A DNA stretch of 64,000 nt. It comes from Sphingomonas panacis (GTDB taxonomy: Bacteria > Pseudomonadota > Alphaproteobacteria > Sphingomonadales > Sphingomonadaceae). Position 1 is the stretch's first letter. Each line of letters opens with the position of its first letter. The notes beneath the pieces are model-generated. The model saw only the letters and a program-made list of their open reading frames with translations, was not told where the DNA came from and ran no database searches. The DNA lies in NCBI RefSeq assembly GCF_001717955.1, contig NZ_CP014168.1, forward strand, positions 2,451,501-2,515,500, read 5' to 3'. Positions 19,456-31,538 of the stretch are shown here, one piece after another. Made by a program: the position numbers and the translations under genes.

Positions 19456-20967
<1,512 letters not shown>

Positions 20968-21044
20968 GGTTTCCGCCGGGCTCGCTCGCCTCCGCACTGG
21001 ATAGCGGCCCGGCGCTTCCCCGATTCCAACTGAAAGGAACTGTC

Positions 21045-22076
21045 ATGGCAAAGACCATGAAGGCTGCCGTCGTGCGCGAATTCGGCAAGGCGCTGACCAT
21101 CGACGAAGTCCCCGTGCCCGAAGTGAGCGACGGCATGATCCAGGTCGCGATTCAGGCGTCCGGCGTGTGCCACACCGATCTCCACGCCGCCGAGGGCGAC
21201 TGGCCGGTCAAGCCCAACCCGCCGTTCATCCCGGGGCATGAAGGCGTCGGCTTCGTCTCCGCGGTCGGCAAGGGCGTCAAGCACGTCAAGGAGGGCGACC
21301 GCGTCGGCGTGCCGTGGCTCTACAGCGCTTGCGGCCACTGCGTGCATTGCATGGGCGGCTGGGAGACTCTGTGCGAAAGCCAGCAGAATACCGGCTATTC
21401 GGTCAACGGCGGATTCGCCGAATATGTCATCGCCGATCCCAATTATGTCGGCCATCTGCCCGCCAGTATCGGCTTCAACGAGATCGCGCCGATCCTGTGC
21501 GCGGGCGTGACGGTCTACAAGGGCCTGAAGATGACCGATACCAAGCCGGGCGATTGGGTGGTGATCTCCGGCATCGGCGGGCTCGGGCACATGGCGGTGC
21601 AATATGCGGTCGCGATGGGCCTCAACGTCGCCGCCGTGGACGTGGACGATGCCAAACTCGATCTCGCCCGCCGTCTCGGCGCGACGGTGACGGTCAACGC
21701 TCGCCACGGCGATCCCGCCGCCGCGATCAAGCGCGAGACGGGCGGCGGCGCCAACGGCGCGCTGGTGACGGCGGTCAGCGAGAAGGCGTTCGAACAGGCG
21801 ATCGGCATGGTGGCGCGGGGCGGCACCGTCGCGCTCAACGGCCTGCCGCCGGGCGACTTTCCGCTCAACATCTTCGGCATGGTGCTGAACGGCATCACCG
21901 TACGCGGCTCGATCGTCGGCACGCGGCTCGACCTCCAGGAATCGATCGATTTCGCCGCCGCCGGCAAGGTCAAGGCGACGATCTCGACCGCGCGGCTGGA
22001 GGACGTCAACGATGTGTTCGCCCGCATGCGCAACGGCCAGATCGAGGGCCGTGTCGTCCTGGACCTGACCGCCTGA
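21045..22076 (+). CDS. adhP: Zinc-dependent alcohol dehydrogenase, AdhP type
   Basis: A 343-residue medium-chain dehydrogenase interconverting primary alcohols and aldehydes with NAD(H). Catalytic zinc ligands are in [15 protein letters not shown] and GHEGVG; the structural zinc site is [15 protein letters not shown]; the nucleotide-binding turn is [13 protein letters not shown]. The start at 21045 follows AAAGGAAC; an open frame continues upstream but lies in the aldehyde dehydrogenase gene. It is likely co-transcribed with that gene. Confidence 0.95.
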   Translation: MAKTMKAAVVREFGKALTIDEVPVPEVSDGMIQVAIQASGVCHTDLHAAEGDWPVKPNPPFIPGHEGVGFVSAVGKGVKHVKEGDRVGVPWLYSACGHCVHCMGGWETLCESQQNTGYSVNGGFAEYVIADPNYVGHLPASIGFNEIAPILCAGVTVYKGLKMTDTKPGDWVVISGIGGLGHMAVQYAVAMGLNVAAVDVDDAKLDLARRLGATVTVNARHGDPAAAIKRETGGGANGALVTAVSEKAFEQAIGMVARGGTVALNGLPPGDFPLNIFGMVLNGITVRGSIVGTRLDLQESIDFAAAGKVKATISTARLEDVNDVFARMRNGQIEGRVVLDLTA

Positions 22077-22388
22077 GGGGTGTCGCCGGGGTCGCGCGCC
22101 ATCGCGACTCCGGCCACGCTCGATCTGCCCGCGCCAGATGCGCGAATCTCCGCCGCGCGCGCCGCCCGGATGCCGCTTCAAGGCGGCGTGCCGGTCGGCC
22201 ACGAGCCTGCCGCCCCGCACGATAGCATTGCTTTGCGCCGCAAAGACGCGCATGGAGGAGGGGCTGACGTCGCATGCGACGGATATTGGGCCGCTCTGGC
22301 TCTCCCTTTGTCCCTTTCTAGCCTCACCAAAGCCGGGTCGCGCCCTGTTGGCGCGTACCCGTCATCTACAATGACAAGGGATACTCCT
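22077..22388. other. Intergenic region before the cold-shock gene
   Basis: No gene supported in these 312 bases. It contains a perfect 14-base palindrome CGTCGCATGCGACG (22268-22281) with the same half-sites (GTCGCA/TGCGAC) as the operator-like dyads at 19288-19336 but without a spacer, and a short hairpin CTTTGCG/CGCAAAG. The rest would form the long 5' leader typical of cold-shock genes. Confidence 0.5.
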
Positions 22389-22595
22389 ATGGTCACCGGC
22401 ACCGTGAAATTCTTCAATATCGACAAGGGCTATGGCTTCATCCAGCCGGAAAACGGCAGCGGCGACGCTTTCGTCCACATTTCCGCCGTTGAGCGCGCGG
22501 GCATGAGCACGCTCGATAAGGACCAGCGCATCTCCTATGAGCTGGAAGCCGACAAGCGCGGCAAGATGTCTGCAGTAAACCTGCAGCAGGCCTGA
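22389..22595 (+). CDS. Cold-shock domain protein
   Basis: A 68-residue OB-fold protein binding single-stranded RNA and DNA. RNP1 (KGYGFIQP) and RNP2 (DAFVHIS) are intact. The start ATGGTCACCGG follows AAGGGATA by about 6 bases. A strong terminator follows, so it ends a transcript. Cold-shock proteins in stress clusters often act as RNA chaperones; nothing here sets it apart from housekeeping CspA paralogs except location. Confidence 0.95.
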   Translation: MVTGTVKFFNIDKGYGFIQPENGSGDAFVHISAVERAGMSTLDKDQRISYELEADKRGKMSAVNLQQA

Positions 22596-22601
22596 TCGGA
22601 T

Positions 22602-22637
22602 GCGGAGCGGCGCCCCACGGCGCCGCTCCGCTTTCTT
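22602..22637 (+). terminator. Rho-independent terminator after csp
   Basis: A perfect 13-base stem GCGGAGCGGCGCC (22602-22614) with loop CCAC and its complement (22619-22631), followed by TTTCTT. It begins six bases after the csp stop codon. Confidence 0.88.
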
Positions 22638-22751
22638 CGGCGGGCCGGGCCTGAGCCCGCGCCGCCCCTACATTCTTGCGAGTGGCGCCCGGCGCCCGGC
22701 GAATCTTTCGCACCGGGGCGCAGTCGCGCGCCTGAATGACGCTGCCGGTGA

Positions 22752-24470
<1,719 letters not shown>

Positions 24471-24498
24471 GCCACACATTCACGCAAAGGGAACCATC

Positions 24499-24708
24499 AT
24501 GTCCAAAGCAATCTCTCGCCCGTATCTGGTCTGCAAGGACGACAATGGCGTGTACCGCGTGACCGTCAGGACCACGCGCTACAATTCGCAAAACTATCCG
24601 CTCGTATCGAGCGAGATGCTGGAGGATGTGTTCAAGACGCAGACCGCCGCCAAGACCTTCGTCCGCGAAACCTACCGCGCCGAACCCGGCGATATCGCGT
24701 ACAAATAA
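24499..24708 (+). CDS. Small conserved protein of unknown function
   Basis: A 69-residue protein starting MSKAISRPYLVCKDDNGVYR. It starts 28 bases after groEL and follows AAAGGGAA, so it is probably in the same transcript. It looks like a small alpha-beta fold (strands YLVCKD, YRVTVRTT, then helix MLEDVFKTQTAAKTFVRET). No catalytic or binding motif. The frame is open further upstream but inside groEL. Function not recognised. Confidence 0.65.
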   Translation: MSKAISRPYLVCKDDNGVYRVTVRTTRYNSQNYPLVSSEMLEDVFKTQTAAKTFVRETYRAEPGDIAYK

Positions 24709-24946
24709 CGGCTGCCCAGCGATCGGATTGGCCTGCTGACGGCGGGTCCGATCGGCCGGCATCCTTGATCGGGGCGGCCCCGACCTGCGCCGTTGCGCAC
24801 GGGTCGCGCTCGCGCTCCGGTCAGTTCCTGTCGGATACACCCATCGAACAGCGCAGTCCGCTGGAGGCTGCCGGTCTTTGCGACGTCGGCCTCGCCGACT
24901 GCGGCAATGCGAACTGCCCCTTGAACGGCATCGCTCAACATCCATA

Positions 24947-24966
24947 TACCATCCACACGGATGGTA
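24947..24966. promoter_or_regulatory. Perfect dyad, candidate operator of the RHH regulator
   Basis: TACCATCC-ACAC-GGATGGTA, eight-base arms, ends ten bases before the GTG start of the ribbon-helix-helix gene. No T run follows, so it is unlikely to be a terminator. Such proteins bind short dyads and often control their own gene. Confidence 0.55.
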
Positions 24967-24976
24967 AGGATCGTAG

Positions 24977-25390
24977 GTGGCCGAAATTCACGAGTTCAAG
25001 CCCAAGGCGGACAGCGAGAAGATCACCATCAATCTCGGCTATGTCGATCTTGGCCATATCGATCTGATGGTGCGCGACGGCTTCTATTCGAACCGCACAG
25101 ACTTCATCCGCACCGCGATCCGCAACCAGTTGGAGCGCCATCGCCAGGCGACCGAGACCTCGGTCGTGCGCAAGCGGCTCGATCTCGGCATCAGCTATTT
25201 CTCACGCGCTCAGCTCGAAGCGGTGCGTGATGCGGGCGAGGTGCTCGAAATCCGCGTGCTCGGCCTCGCCAGCATCGATCCCGAGGTTTCTCCAGACCTC
25301 GCCAAGGCGACGATCGCGTCGCTCACCGTCCTCGGCGCGCTGCACGCGAGCCCGGCCGTCAAGGCCGCGCTTGCCGATCGTGTCGCCTGA
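24977..25390 (+). CDS. Ribbon-helix-helix (CopG family) transcriptional regulator
   Basis: A 137-residue DNA-binding protein beginning at GTG 24977 behind GTAAGGA. Residues 14-55 match the CopG fold: strand EKITINLGYVDL, then helices GHIDLMVRDGFYSNRTDFIRTAIRNQLERH. A C-terminal domain of about 70 residues, with RKRLDLGISYFSRAQLEAV and EVLEIRVLGL, may be for oligomerisation or ligand binding. It lies 21 bases before the esterase gene, so it probably controls it and itself through the dyad at 24947-24966. Confidence 0.85.
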   Translation: MAEIHEFKPKADSEKITINLGYVDLGHIDLMVRDGFYSNRTDFIRTAIRNQLERHRQATETSVVRKRLDLGISYFSRAQLEAVRDAGEVLEIRVLGLASIDPEVSPDLAKATIASLTVLGALHASPAVKAALADRVA

Positions 25391-25411
25391 ACATTCGCAG
25401 GATATTTTGAC

Positions 25412-26470
25412 ATGGCATTGAAGACATCGATGGAAGAGGCGCTCCGCCTGACGCGATCGGGCAAACTGGCCGAAGCGACGGCGTTGCTCCGCTCCGCCTT
25501 TACGCGCAGCGGTGGCGACGCGCCGTCCCCGGCAAGCGTGATCGGCGGCAAGCTGATCGAAAATCTGCCCTTCGCGCGGCCGAAGCCCGAGCCGGAGGCA
25601 CCCGCCGGGACCGATACCGATGGCAGCTTCGAGGAGCGCAGCTACAGCGGCCCCGAAGGCACGATGCATTACCGTCTGTACCGGCCGGCGCAGGCGAAGC
25701 CGGGCATGCCGTTGGTCGTCATGCTGCACGGCTGCACGCAATCCCCTGAGGATTTCGCGCGGGGGACAGGCATGAACCGGCTGGCCGACGAACGCGGCTT
25801 CCTCGTCGCGTATCCGCGCCAGACTCAGGCCGCCAACGCGCAGAAATGCTGGAACTGGTTCAAGCCCGGAGATCAACAGCGCGATCGTGGCGAACCGGCG
25901 CTGCTCGCCGGCGTCACGCGGCAGGTGATCGCCGAGGAGCATGCTGACCCGGCGCGCGTCTATGTCGCGGGCATGTCGGCGGGCGGCGCGGCGGCGGCGA
26001 TCATGGCGGCCGAATATCCCGATCTCTATGCCGCCGTCGGCATCCACTCAGGCCTCGCCTGTGGGGCCGCGCGTGATCTGCCGAGCGCGATGGCGGCGAT
26101 GCAGCGCGGCGGCGGTGCGCGCTCGATAGGCACCGGACGGCGCTTCGTTCCCGTCATCACCTTCCACGGGGATCGCGACGCGACGGTCAACGAGGTCAAC
26201 AGCCGCGAGATCGTCGCCGCCGCTGCCGCCGCAGCGCCTGCGCCGCTCACCGTGAAGACCGAAAACCTCCGCAATCCGACCGGCCGCTCCTACACCCGCG
26301 AAACCAGCGTCGACGCGCACGGCACGGTCCTGATCGAACGCTGGACGATCGCCGGCTCCGGCCATGCCTGGTCGGGCGGAGATGCGTCCGGTTCCTACAC
26401 CGATCCGACCGGCCCCGACGCTTCGCGCGAAATGGTCCGCTTCTTCCTGGAGCGAAAGCGGGCCGCCTGA
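25412..26470 (+). CDS. PHB depolymerase-like esterase
   Basis: A 352-residue alpha/beta hydrolase of the PHB depolymerase esterase family (PF10503 type). The oxyanion region is VVMLHGCTQSPEDFA; the nucleophile elbow is GMSAGGAAAA; the acid is in THFHGDRDATVN-type context (FHGDRDATV) and the histidine in GSGHAWSGGD. The N-terminus (MALKTSMEEALRLTRSGKLAEATALL) looks like a phasin- or granule-associated helix pair and has no signal peptide, so the enzyme may be intracellular. Possible substrates are polyhydroxyalkanoate, its oligomers, or other polyesters. Confidence 0.85.
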   Translation: MALKTSMEEALRLTRSGKLAEATALLRSAFTRSGGDAPSPASVIGGKLIENLPFARPKPEPEAPAGTDTDGSFEERSYSGPEGTMHYRLYRPAQAKPGMPLVVMLHGCTQSPEDFARGTGMNRLADERGFLVAYPRQTQAANAQKCWNWFKPGDQQRDRGEPALLAGVTRQVIAEEHADPARVYVAGMSAGGAAAAIMAAEYPDLYAAVGIHSGLACGAARDLPSAMAAMQRGGGARSIGTGRRFVPVITFHGDRDATVNEVNSREIVAAAAAAAPAPLTVKTENLRNPTGRSYTRETSVDAHGTVLIERWTIAGSGHAWSGGDASGSYTDPTGPDASREMVRFFLERKRAA

Positions 26471-26495
26471 TCGTCCCGCGGCGTGGGGAGGATGC

Positions 26496-28607
26496 CTACG
26501 AAGCCACCATCTCCGCGATCTTGGCGCTCAGCGCCTCGATCGCGAACGGCTTAGTGATCATCGCCATATTGGTGCCGAGAAAGCCCGAGCGGATCGCGGC
26601 GTTCTCGGCATAGCCGGTCACGAACAGGATCGGCAGATCGGGCCGATGCGCGCGCGCGACTTCGGCGAGTTGGCGCCCGTTCATGCCGGGCAGCCCGACG
26701 TCGGACACCATCAGATCGATATGCTGGTCGGATTGCAGGATCGGCAGCGCGGCATCGGCATCGCTCGCCTCGATCGTATGATAACGCAGTTCCTCGAGCA
26801 CATCGCGCACCAGCAGGCGCACCGATTGGTCGTCCTCGACCAGCAGCACGGTCTGGCCATGCCCATCGATCACCAGCGGCGGCGCTTTCAATCCCTCGGC
26901 GACCGGAGCTTGCTCGGCGATCGGCAGGTAGATCTTCACCGACGTACCCTGTCCGGGCCGGCTGTGGATACGAACCTGTCCGCCCGATTGCCGCGCGAAC
27001 CCATAGACCATCGACAGCCCGAGCCCGGTGCCCTGGCCGGTCGGCTTGGTCGAGAAGAAGGGTTCGAACACCTTCTCCAGCACCTCGGGCGTCATGCCGA
27101 CGCCGGTATCGGACACGCCGATCATGACGTAACGGCCCGGCTCGATGTCCGGTTTTACCGCCGTATACGCGGTATCGAACTCGATGGCGTGTGTCTCGAT
27201 CGTGAGTTGCCCGCCCTCCGGCATGGCATCGCGCGCGTTGATCGTCAGGTTGAGGATCGCGCTTTCGAACTGGTTGGCGTCGGTCATCGCCAGCGGCAGG
27301 TCGGGCGCGAGCGCGAAGTCGAGCGCGATGTTCTCGCGGATCGAGCGTCGCAGCAGATCGTCGAGCGATTGCGCCAGCGCGTTGATGTCGGTCGGCTTGG
27401 TGTCGAGCGACTGCCGCCGCGAAAACGCCAGCAGCCGCGCGGTCAGCGCCGCCGCGCGCTGTGCGGAGGTCGCCGCGGCGTCCATGAACCGTTCGAGATC
27501 GTCGGTCCGCCCGCTCGCGAGCCGCCGCTTCATAATGTCCATCGCGCCGATCACGCCGGTCAGCATGTTGTTGAAATCGTGTGCGATACCGCCGGTGAGC
27601 TGCCCGACCGCCTCCATCTTCTGGCTCTGCCGCAGCGCCGCCTCGACCCGGCTTCGGCTCGCCATCTCGGCTTCGAGTTCGGCGGTTCGCTCGGCGACCT
27701 TCTGCTCGAGCGTGCGGTTCAACTGGTCGAGCTGTTCGCCCTCGCGCCGCAGCGCCGCCTGCGACTCCGCCAGCGCCGCCTCGGCCTGCTTGCGCGCGGA
27801 GATATCGACCACGGTGCCGAGAAAGCGCAGGCGCCCCGCCGCGTCGCGGATCGTGCGTCCGCGCGCGTTGATCCACCGCGTCACCTTGTCCTGCAGGCCG
27901 ATGGTGCGATATTCGATGTTGTAATGGCCATCGCCGTCGGGATCGAGCGATTGCTCAACCGCCGTCAGCGCCCGCTCCCGATCCTCCTCATGAAGCCCGG
28001 CGACGAACGAGTCCCGATACGTCACCTCGGCGTCCGCCGGCAGCCCGAACAACGCCTTGCAGCGCGCGTCGTAGATCAGGACATCGTTTCCGGGATCATA
28101 TTCCCACGTACCGATGTCCGCCGCGCTCGTAGCCAGCCGCAGCCGTTCCTCGTTCTTCGCCAGATCATGCAGCCGGTCGCGCATGTCGAACTGCCGCTGG
28201 CGCGATCGCATCGCCGATCCGACCGCGCTCAGCAGCGAGGCGGTGCCGATCGGCCGTTCGAGCACGATCGTGTTCGACAGACTCTCGGCGATGCGCAGCC
28301 GCGCCCGCTCGCTCGACCGGCCCTCGATGTCACGGCGCGAGGCGAGCAGGATGAAGGGGATGTCCGACCAGGCAGGCTGCCCGTCGAGCGCCGCCTGCAA
28401 CGGCTCCAGCCCGCCGCGCAACGCCTCCTCGGTGACGAGCACGACGCCGGTGCGATCGTCGAGCGCGCTGGCCAACTCGCCCACGCTCGCGCAGATACAG
28501 GCATCATACCCCTGCGCCGCCAGCAGCGCGGACACGCTCGCGGCATCGCGCCCATAGGGCGCGCTGACGAGAACCCGGTGGCCGAGCGGAGCGCGCCTAT
28601 GGCTCAA
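26496..28607 (-). CDS. Hybrid sensor histidine kinase with PAS and receiver domains
   Basis: A 703-residue soluble kinase with no membrane segment. Residues 10-130 are a receiver-like fold without a clear phospho-Asp. Residues 155-275 are a PAS domain (GTWEYDPGNDVLIYDARCKALFG). A coiled coil at 275-325 leads to the HisKA box with H343 (GGIAHDFNNML), then HATPase (N458 region, DTGVGM, GTGLGLSMVYGF) and a C-terminal receiver with D636 (MVSDVGLPGMNG) and K686. It overlaps the upstream KaiC gene by 11 bases, which implies joint translation and a common pathway. The final output partner is not in the window. Confidence 0.93.
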   Translation of the reverse strand: MSHRRAPLGHRVLVSAPYGRDAASVSALLAAQGYDACICASVGELASALDDRTGVVLVTEEALRGGLEPLQAALDGQPAWSDIPFILLASRRDIEGRSSERARLRIAESLSNTIVLERPIGTASLLSAVGSAMRSRQRQFDMRDRLHDLAKNEERLRLATSAADIGTWEYDPGNDVLIYDARCKALFGLPADAEVTYRDSFVAGLHEEDRERALTAVEQSLDPDGDGHYNIEYRTIGLQDKVTRWINARGRTIRDAAGRLRFLGTVVDISARKQAEAALAESQAALRREGEQLDQLNRTLEQKVAERTAELEAEMASRSRVEAALRQSQKMEAVGQLTGGIAHDFNNMLTGVIGAMDIMKRRLASGRTDDLERFMDAAATSAQRAAALTARLLAFSRRQSLDTKPTDINALAQSLDDLLRRSIRENIALDFALAPDLPLAMTDANQFESAILNLTINARDAMPEGGQLTIETHAIEFDTAYTAVKPDIEPGRYVMIGVSDTGVGMTPEVLEKVFEPFFSTKPTGQGTGLGLSMVYGFARQSGGQVRIHSRPGQGTSVKIYLPIAEQAPVAEGLKAPPLVIDGHGQTVLLVEDDQSVRLLVRDVLEELRYHTIEASDADAALPILQSDQHIDLMVSDVGLPGMNGRQLAEVARAHRPDLPILFVTGYAENAAIRSGFLGTNMAMITKPFAIEALSAKIAEMVAS

Positions 28608-30090
28608 GCCGGTCTTCCATCAGCGGATTGCCCGCGCCGACATATTCGGGCGTTCCGGTCATCACGCCCCGGAACTTGGTCAACGGTTCGCCGACGCGAA
28701 CCCCGTGCGCGTCGATGCGCAGTTCGCGAATGGCGTCCTCATGCGGGCCGGCGCGGTTCTTGACGACCGAGATCGCCTTGCGGAGCCGTCCGCCGGCTTC
28801 GAAGAAGCGCAGCAGCACCACCGCATCGGCGACATAGGAGACGTTGAGGTTGGTCGCCATCGTGCCCAGCAGGCCCTGCTGCGGGTTGATGAGGAAGGTC
28901 ACGACGCCTTGCTGGCTGAGATATGAAAGCAGCTCGTGCATCTGCAGGATAAGCTGCTGCTCCTGCGGCATCGCCGCCATATAGCCGTTGAGGCTGTCGA
29001 GCACGATCATCCGCGCGCCGCGCCCCTCGACCTCGCTGCGGATACGCGCCGCGAATTCGCCCGGCGAAATTTCCGCCGGGTCGATCTGCTCGATCCTGAG
29101 GCAGCCGTTGTCGAGATGCGTTTGCAGATCGAGATTGAACGCCCTGGCACGCGCCAGCAGCGTACCGATCCGCTCGTCGAACTGGTAGATCGTCGAACAT
29201 TCGCCCCGCTCGCAGGCGGCGTGGATATATTGCAGCGCGATCGTCGTCTTGCCGCTGCCCGCCGCCCCGGTCAGTAACGTGCTGGTGCCGCGTAGCGGCC
29301 CGCCACCAAGCAACGCGTCGAGCGCGGGCACGCCGCTCGCGACAGGTTCGGCACCATAATCGCGATGGTGATGGGCCGCGATCAGCCGCGGGAACACGTC
29401 GAGCCCGCCCTTGCGGATCACGAAATCGTGATAGCCGGCGATGAAATCGACCCCGCGCAGCTTCTGCACCTGCAACCGCCGCCGCGCCGCGCCGAAGTCG
29501 AGCGTCAACCGCTCGAGCGTGATGACGCCGTGGCAGAGGCTGTGCAGCTGCGAATCGCGGCCGTTTTCCGATCCGGTCATGTCATCGACCAGCAGCACCG
29601 TGCCGCTGCGCCCGGCGAAGAACTGCTTGAGCGCGAGCACCTGCCGACGATAGCGCAGCGGATCCTGCGCGAGCAGCCGCATTTCCGACAGGCTGTCGAA
29701 CACGATCCGAGTCGGTTTTACGCGCTCGACCTCGTCCTGGATGAGTTTGATCGTCTCGCCCAGTTCCATCTCCCAGGGGTGGAGGATCGACTGGTCGCGC
29801 GCGTCGCCGAGGATCTCGGATGCCGATGTGAATTCGAAGATCGCGAAATCGTCGATGTTCCAGCCGTGCGATGCCGCGACGATCGCAAGCTCTTCCTTGG
29901 TCTCGGACAGGGTGATGTAGAGGACCGGCTCGCGCTGTGCGACGCCTTCACGCAGGAACTGAAGCGCCAGCGTCGTCTTGCCCGCACCGGGCGCGCCTTC
30001 GAGCAGGTAGAGCCGGCTAGCCGGTAAGCCGCCCTTCAGGATCGTATCCAGCCCGACGTTGCCGGTCGATATTATGGTGCTGCCCGACAT
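28597..30090 (-). CDS. KaiC-like double RecA-domain ATPase
   Basis: A 497-residue protein with two KaiC domains. The P-loops are GAPGAGKTT (32-40) and GAAGSGKTT (275-283), and each domain has a Walker B strand (FDSLSEM and VLDSLNGYM). Aligning by eye with cyanobacterial KaiC, the autophosphorylation pair Ser431-Thr432 corresponds to S418-Y419 (NVSYVADAVVLL): the serine is kept, the threonine is Tyr. No kaiA or kaiB is nearby. KaiC proteins without partners often act with histidine kinases in stress signalling, and the coupled kinase gene fits. The phosphorylation state or ATPase could gate that kinase (inference). Confidence 0.93.
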   Translation of the reverse strand: MSGSTIISTGNVGLDTILKGGLPASRLYLLEGAPGAGKTTLALQFLREGVAQREPVLYITLSETKEELAIVAASHGWNIDDFAIFEFTSASEILGDARDQSILHPWEMELGETIKLIQDEVERVKPTRIVFDSLSEMRLLAQDPLRYRRQVLALKQFFAGRSGTVLLVDDMTGSENGRDSQLHSLCHGVITLERLTLDFGAARRRLQVQKLRGVDFIAGYHDFVIRKGGLDVFPRLIAAHHHRDYGAEPVASGVPALDALLGGGPLRGTSTLLTGAAGSGKTTIALQYIHAACERGECSTIYQFDERIGTLLARARAFNLDLQTHLDNGCLRIEQIDPAEISPGEFAARIRSEVEGRGARMIVLDSLNGYMAAMPQEQQLILQMHELLSYLSQQGVVTFLINPQQGLLGTMATNLNVSYVADAVVLLRFFEAGGRLRKAISVVKNRAGPHEDAIRELRIDAHGVRVGEPLTKFRGVMTGTPEYVGAGNPLMEDRLEP

Positions 30091-30280
30091 TCGCTCGCCA
30101 CTCGCCAGAAAACGCCAGTCCTATGCCACGCTCGCCGTCGTGCAAAACCGTTGTTTTGAAAGATTCATCAAAGATTTGCTGATCTAAACTTGGATCAGTC
30201 AAAAAAGATCCAGCCGGCGGTCAGCGCACAGGGATGCTTGCGCGCTACGCGTTTTGACGATCGACGCTATTGTAGGGAAA

Positions 30281-30357
30281 TGGTGCCCGGGGACGGAGTC
30301 GAACCGCCGACACTGCGATTTTCAGTCGCATGCTCTACCAACTGAGCTACCCGGGCA
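30281..30357 (-). tRNA. tRNA-Phe(GAA)
   Basis: Reading the minus strand: 5' TGCCCGG at 30357 pairs with CCGGGCA before ACCA at 30281. The D arm is GCTC/GAGC, the anticodon stem TGCGA/TCGCA encloses CTGAAAA with GAA, and the T arm is intact (GGTTCGACTCC). The CCA end is encoded. Confidence 0.96.
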
Positions 30358-30387
30358 TGATCCGTTTCGGATCGGGGAGGCGCGTCC

Positions 30388-30594
30388 TTAATCGGGCTTT
30401 TCGGTGCTGTCCAGCCCGCCGTTGCGCTCGGTGATGCGATTATCGGCATCTTCGTTCGTATCGACCGGAATCGTATAGCCCTCGCCGAGCCATTTGAGCA
30501 TGTCGCGGTCACGGCAGCCGCGGCTGCAAAACGGCGTGTACTCGGGGCTGGGGGCGTTGCCGCACAAAGGGCAGGGCTTGGTTCTGGCCATCAT
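30388..30594 (-). CDS. yacG: DNA gyrase inhibitor YacG, zinc-binding
   Basis: A 68-residue zinc protein with the Cys4 pattern CPLCG ... FCSRGCRDRD of YacG, which binds GyrB and lowers gyrase activity in E. coli. The start overlaps the stop of the RNase E/G gene (ATGA type), and a second Met follows directly. It ends just before tRNA-Phe. Confidence 0.9.
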   Translation of the reverse strand: MMARTKPCPLCGNAPSPEYTPFCSRGCRDRDMLKWLGEGYTIPVDTNEDADNRITERNGGLDSTEKPD

Positions 30595-31538
30595 CGTACC
30601 TCGAAACGGATATCGGCGCCGGTACGCCGTGCGAGCGCATCGCGCCAGTGGGCGCGCGCGGCAAGCGCGGCGTGGACCGCCGGCGAAACGTGGTGAAGCG
30701 CCGGCACCGGCGGCGGCGTCCGCTCGATCGCGCGCAGCAGCGCTCGCGCCCGCGCGCCGGCGGGATCGGCGCGAAGCAACTCGGGCAGCGATTCGCGGGT
30801 ACGCTTGCGAATGATCTGGAGGAACCCGAAGCCGTTGACGGCGGTACGCTCGAACGGCTGCGGCAACCCCGCGTCGATCGCCTCGGCGACCGCCTGGCGC
30901 GGCCCCTTGCCAGCGATCGTCGGGAAATCCACGCCGATCGATCCGCCGATGTCATGCCGCACGATCGCGGCGGCGACCGCATGCGCCGCCGCCACCGCGA
31001 GCGGCTCGAGCGGCCCCGATCCATCGACGTCGAACAAGGTCATCGCCGGGGTCGGGATCATCCGCAACGCGCCGCCGGGAAAGGCGATGTCGCCGCCGAT
31101 CGCTTCTTCCAGCACCTCGGACCAGCCCGCCGCCTCGAACGCATCGCTCTGGTGCGGCAGGCACATACGAACGGGCAGGGGGCCGGCGCTGATCCGCTCC
31201 AGCAATGTCGGCGCGGCGCGCGTCGGCCCTTCGGCTGGCGTCGCGCGCGGCAGTTTGTCGCGGCCCGCCTCGCGCACGGCTTCGCGGGTGATCTCGATCG
31301 TCAGCGCGGCGCCCTGGGTGATGCCCGGCGGGAGTGGTGAGAGCATCGCCTCGCCGCCCTCGAACCGCACGCGCCCCTCGCGGCCTTTCGTCGTGATCTC
31401 GATCAGCCGCGCCGCCAGCACCGCGCCGAGGCGCGGGAAGGTGTCGTCGAGTTCAATGCGCGCCTGGAGGATATCGCCGTCCTCGACCAGCGCGGCACGC
31501 GCCTCGCCGATGCCGGCTTCGTACAGCCATTCAGCCAA
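30591..31538 (-). CDS. Short RNase E/G family protein
   Basis: A 315-residue protein related to the catalytic core of ribonuclease E/G but much shorter than RNase E (compare the 896-residue gene at 60057). It keeps an S1-like start (EARAALVEDGDILQARIELDD) and the DNase I-like core with GGSIGVDFPTIAGKG, where the metal-binding aspartate lies, but lacks the Zn-link CPxC and tail. This small form is common beside maf, yacG and infA in sphingomonads. It probably processes rRNA or tRNA. It overlaps maf by 8 bases. Confidence 0.88.
   Translation of the reverse strand: MAEWLYEAGIGEARAALVEDGDILQARIELDDTFPRLGAVLAARLIEITTKGREGRVRFEGGEAMLSPLPPGITQGAALTIEITREAVREAGRDKLPRATPAEGPTRAAPTLLERISAGPLPVRMCLPHQSDAFEAAGWSEVLEEAIGGDIAFPGGALRMIPTPAMTLFDVDGSGPLEPLAVAAAHAVAAAIVRHDIGGSIGVDFPTIAGKGPRQAVAEAIDAGLPQPFERTAVNGFGFLQIIRKRTRESLPELLRADPAGARARALLRAIERTPPPVPALHHVSPAVHAALAARAHWRDALARRTGADIRFEVR

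Noticed and set aside
24947..24966. Reading the dyad as a terminator
   Set aside because: No T run follows on either strand and it lies just before a start codon, so an operator is more likely.
26364..28763. 799-codon plus-strand frame opposite the histidine kinase
   Set aside because: Composition (many R, H, D, Q) and the clear kinase on the other strand show that it is a shadow.
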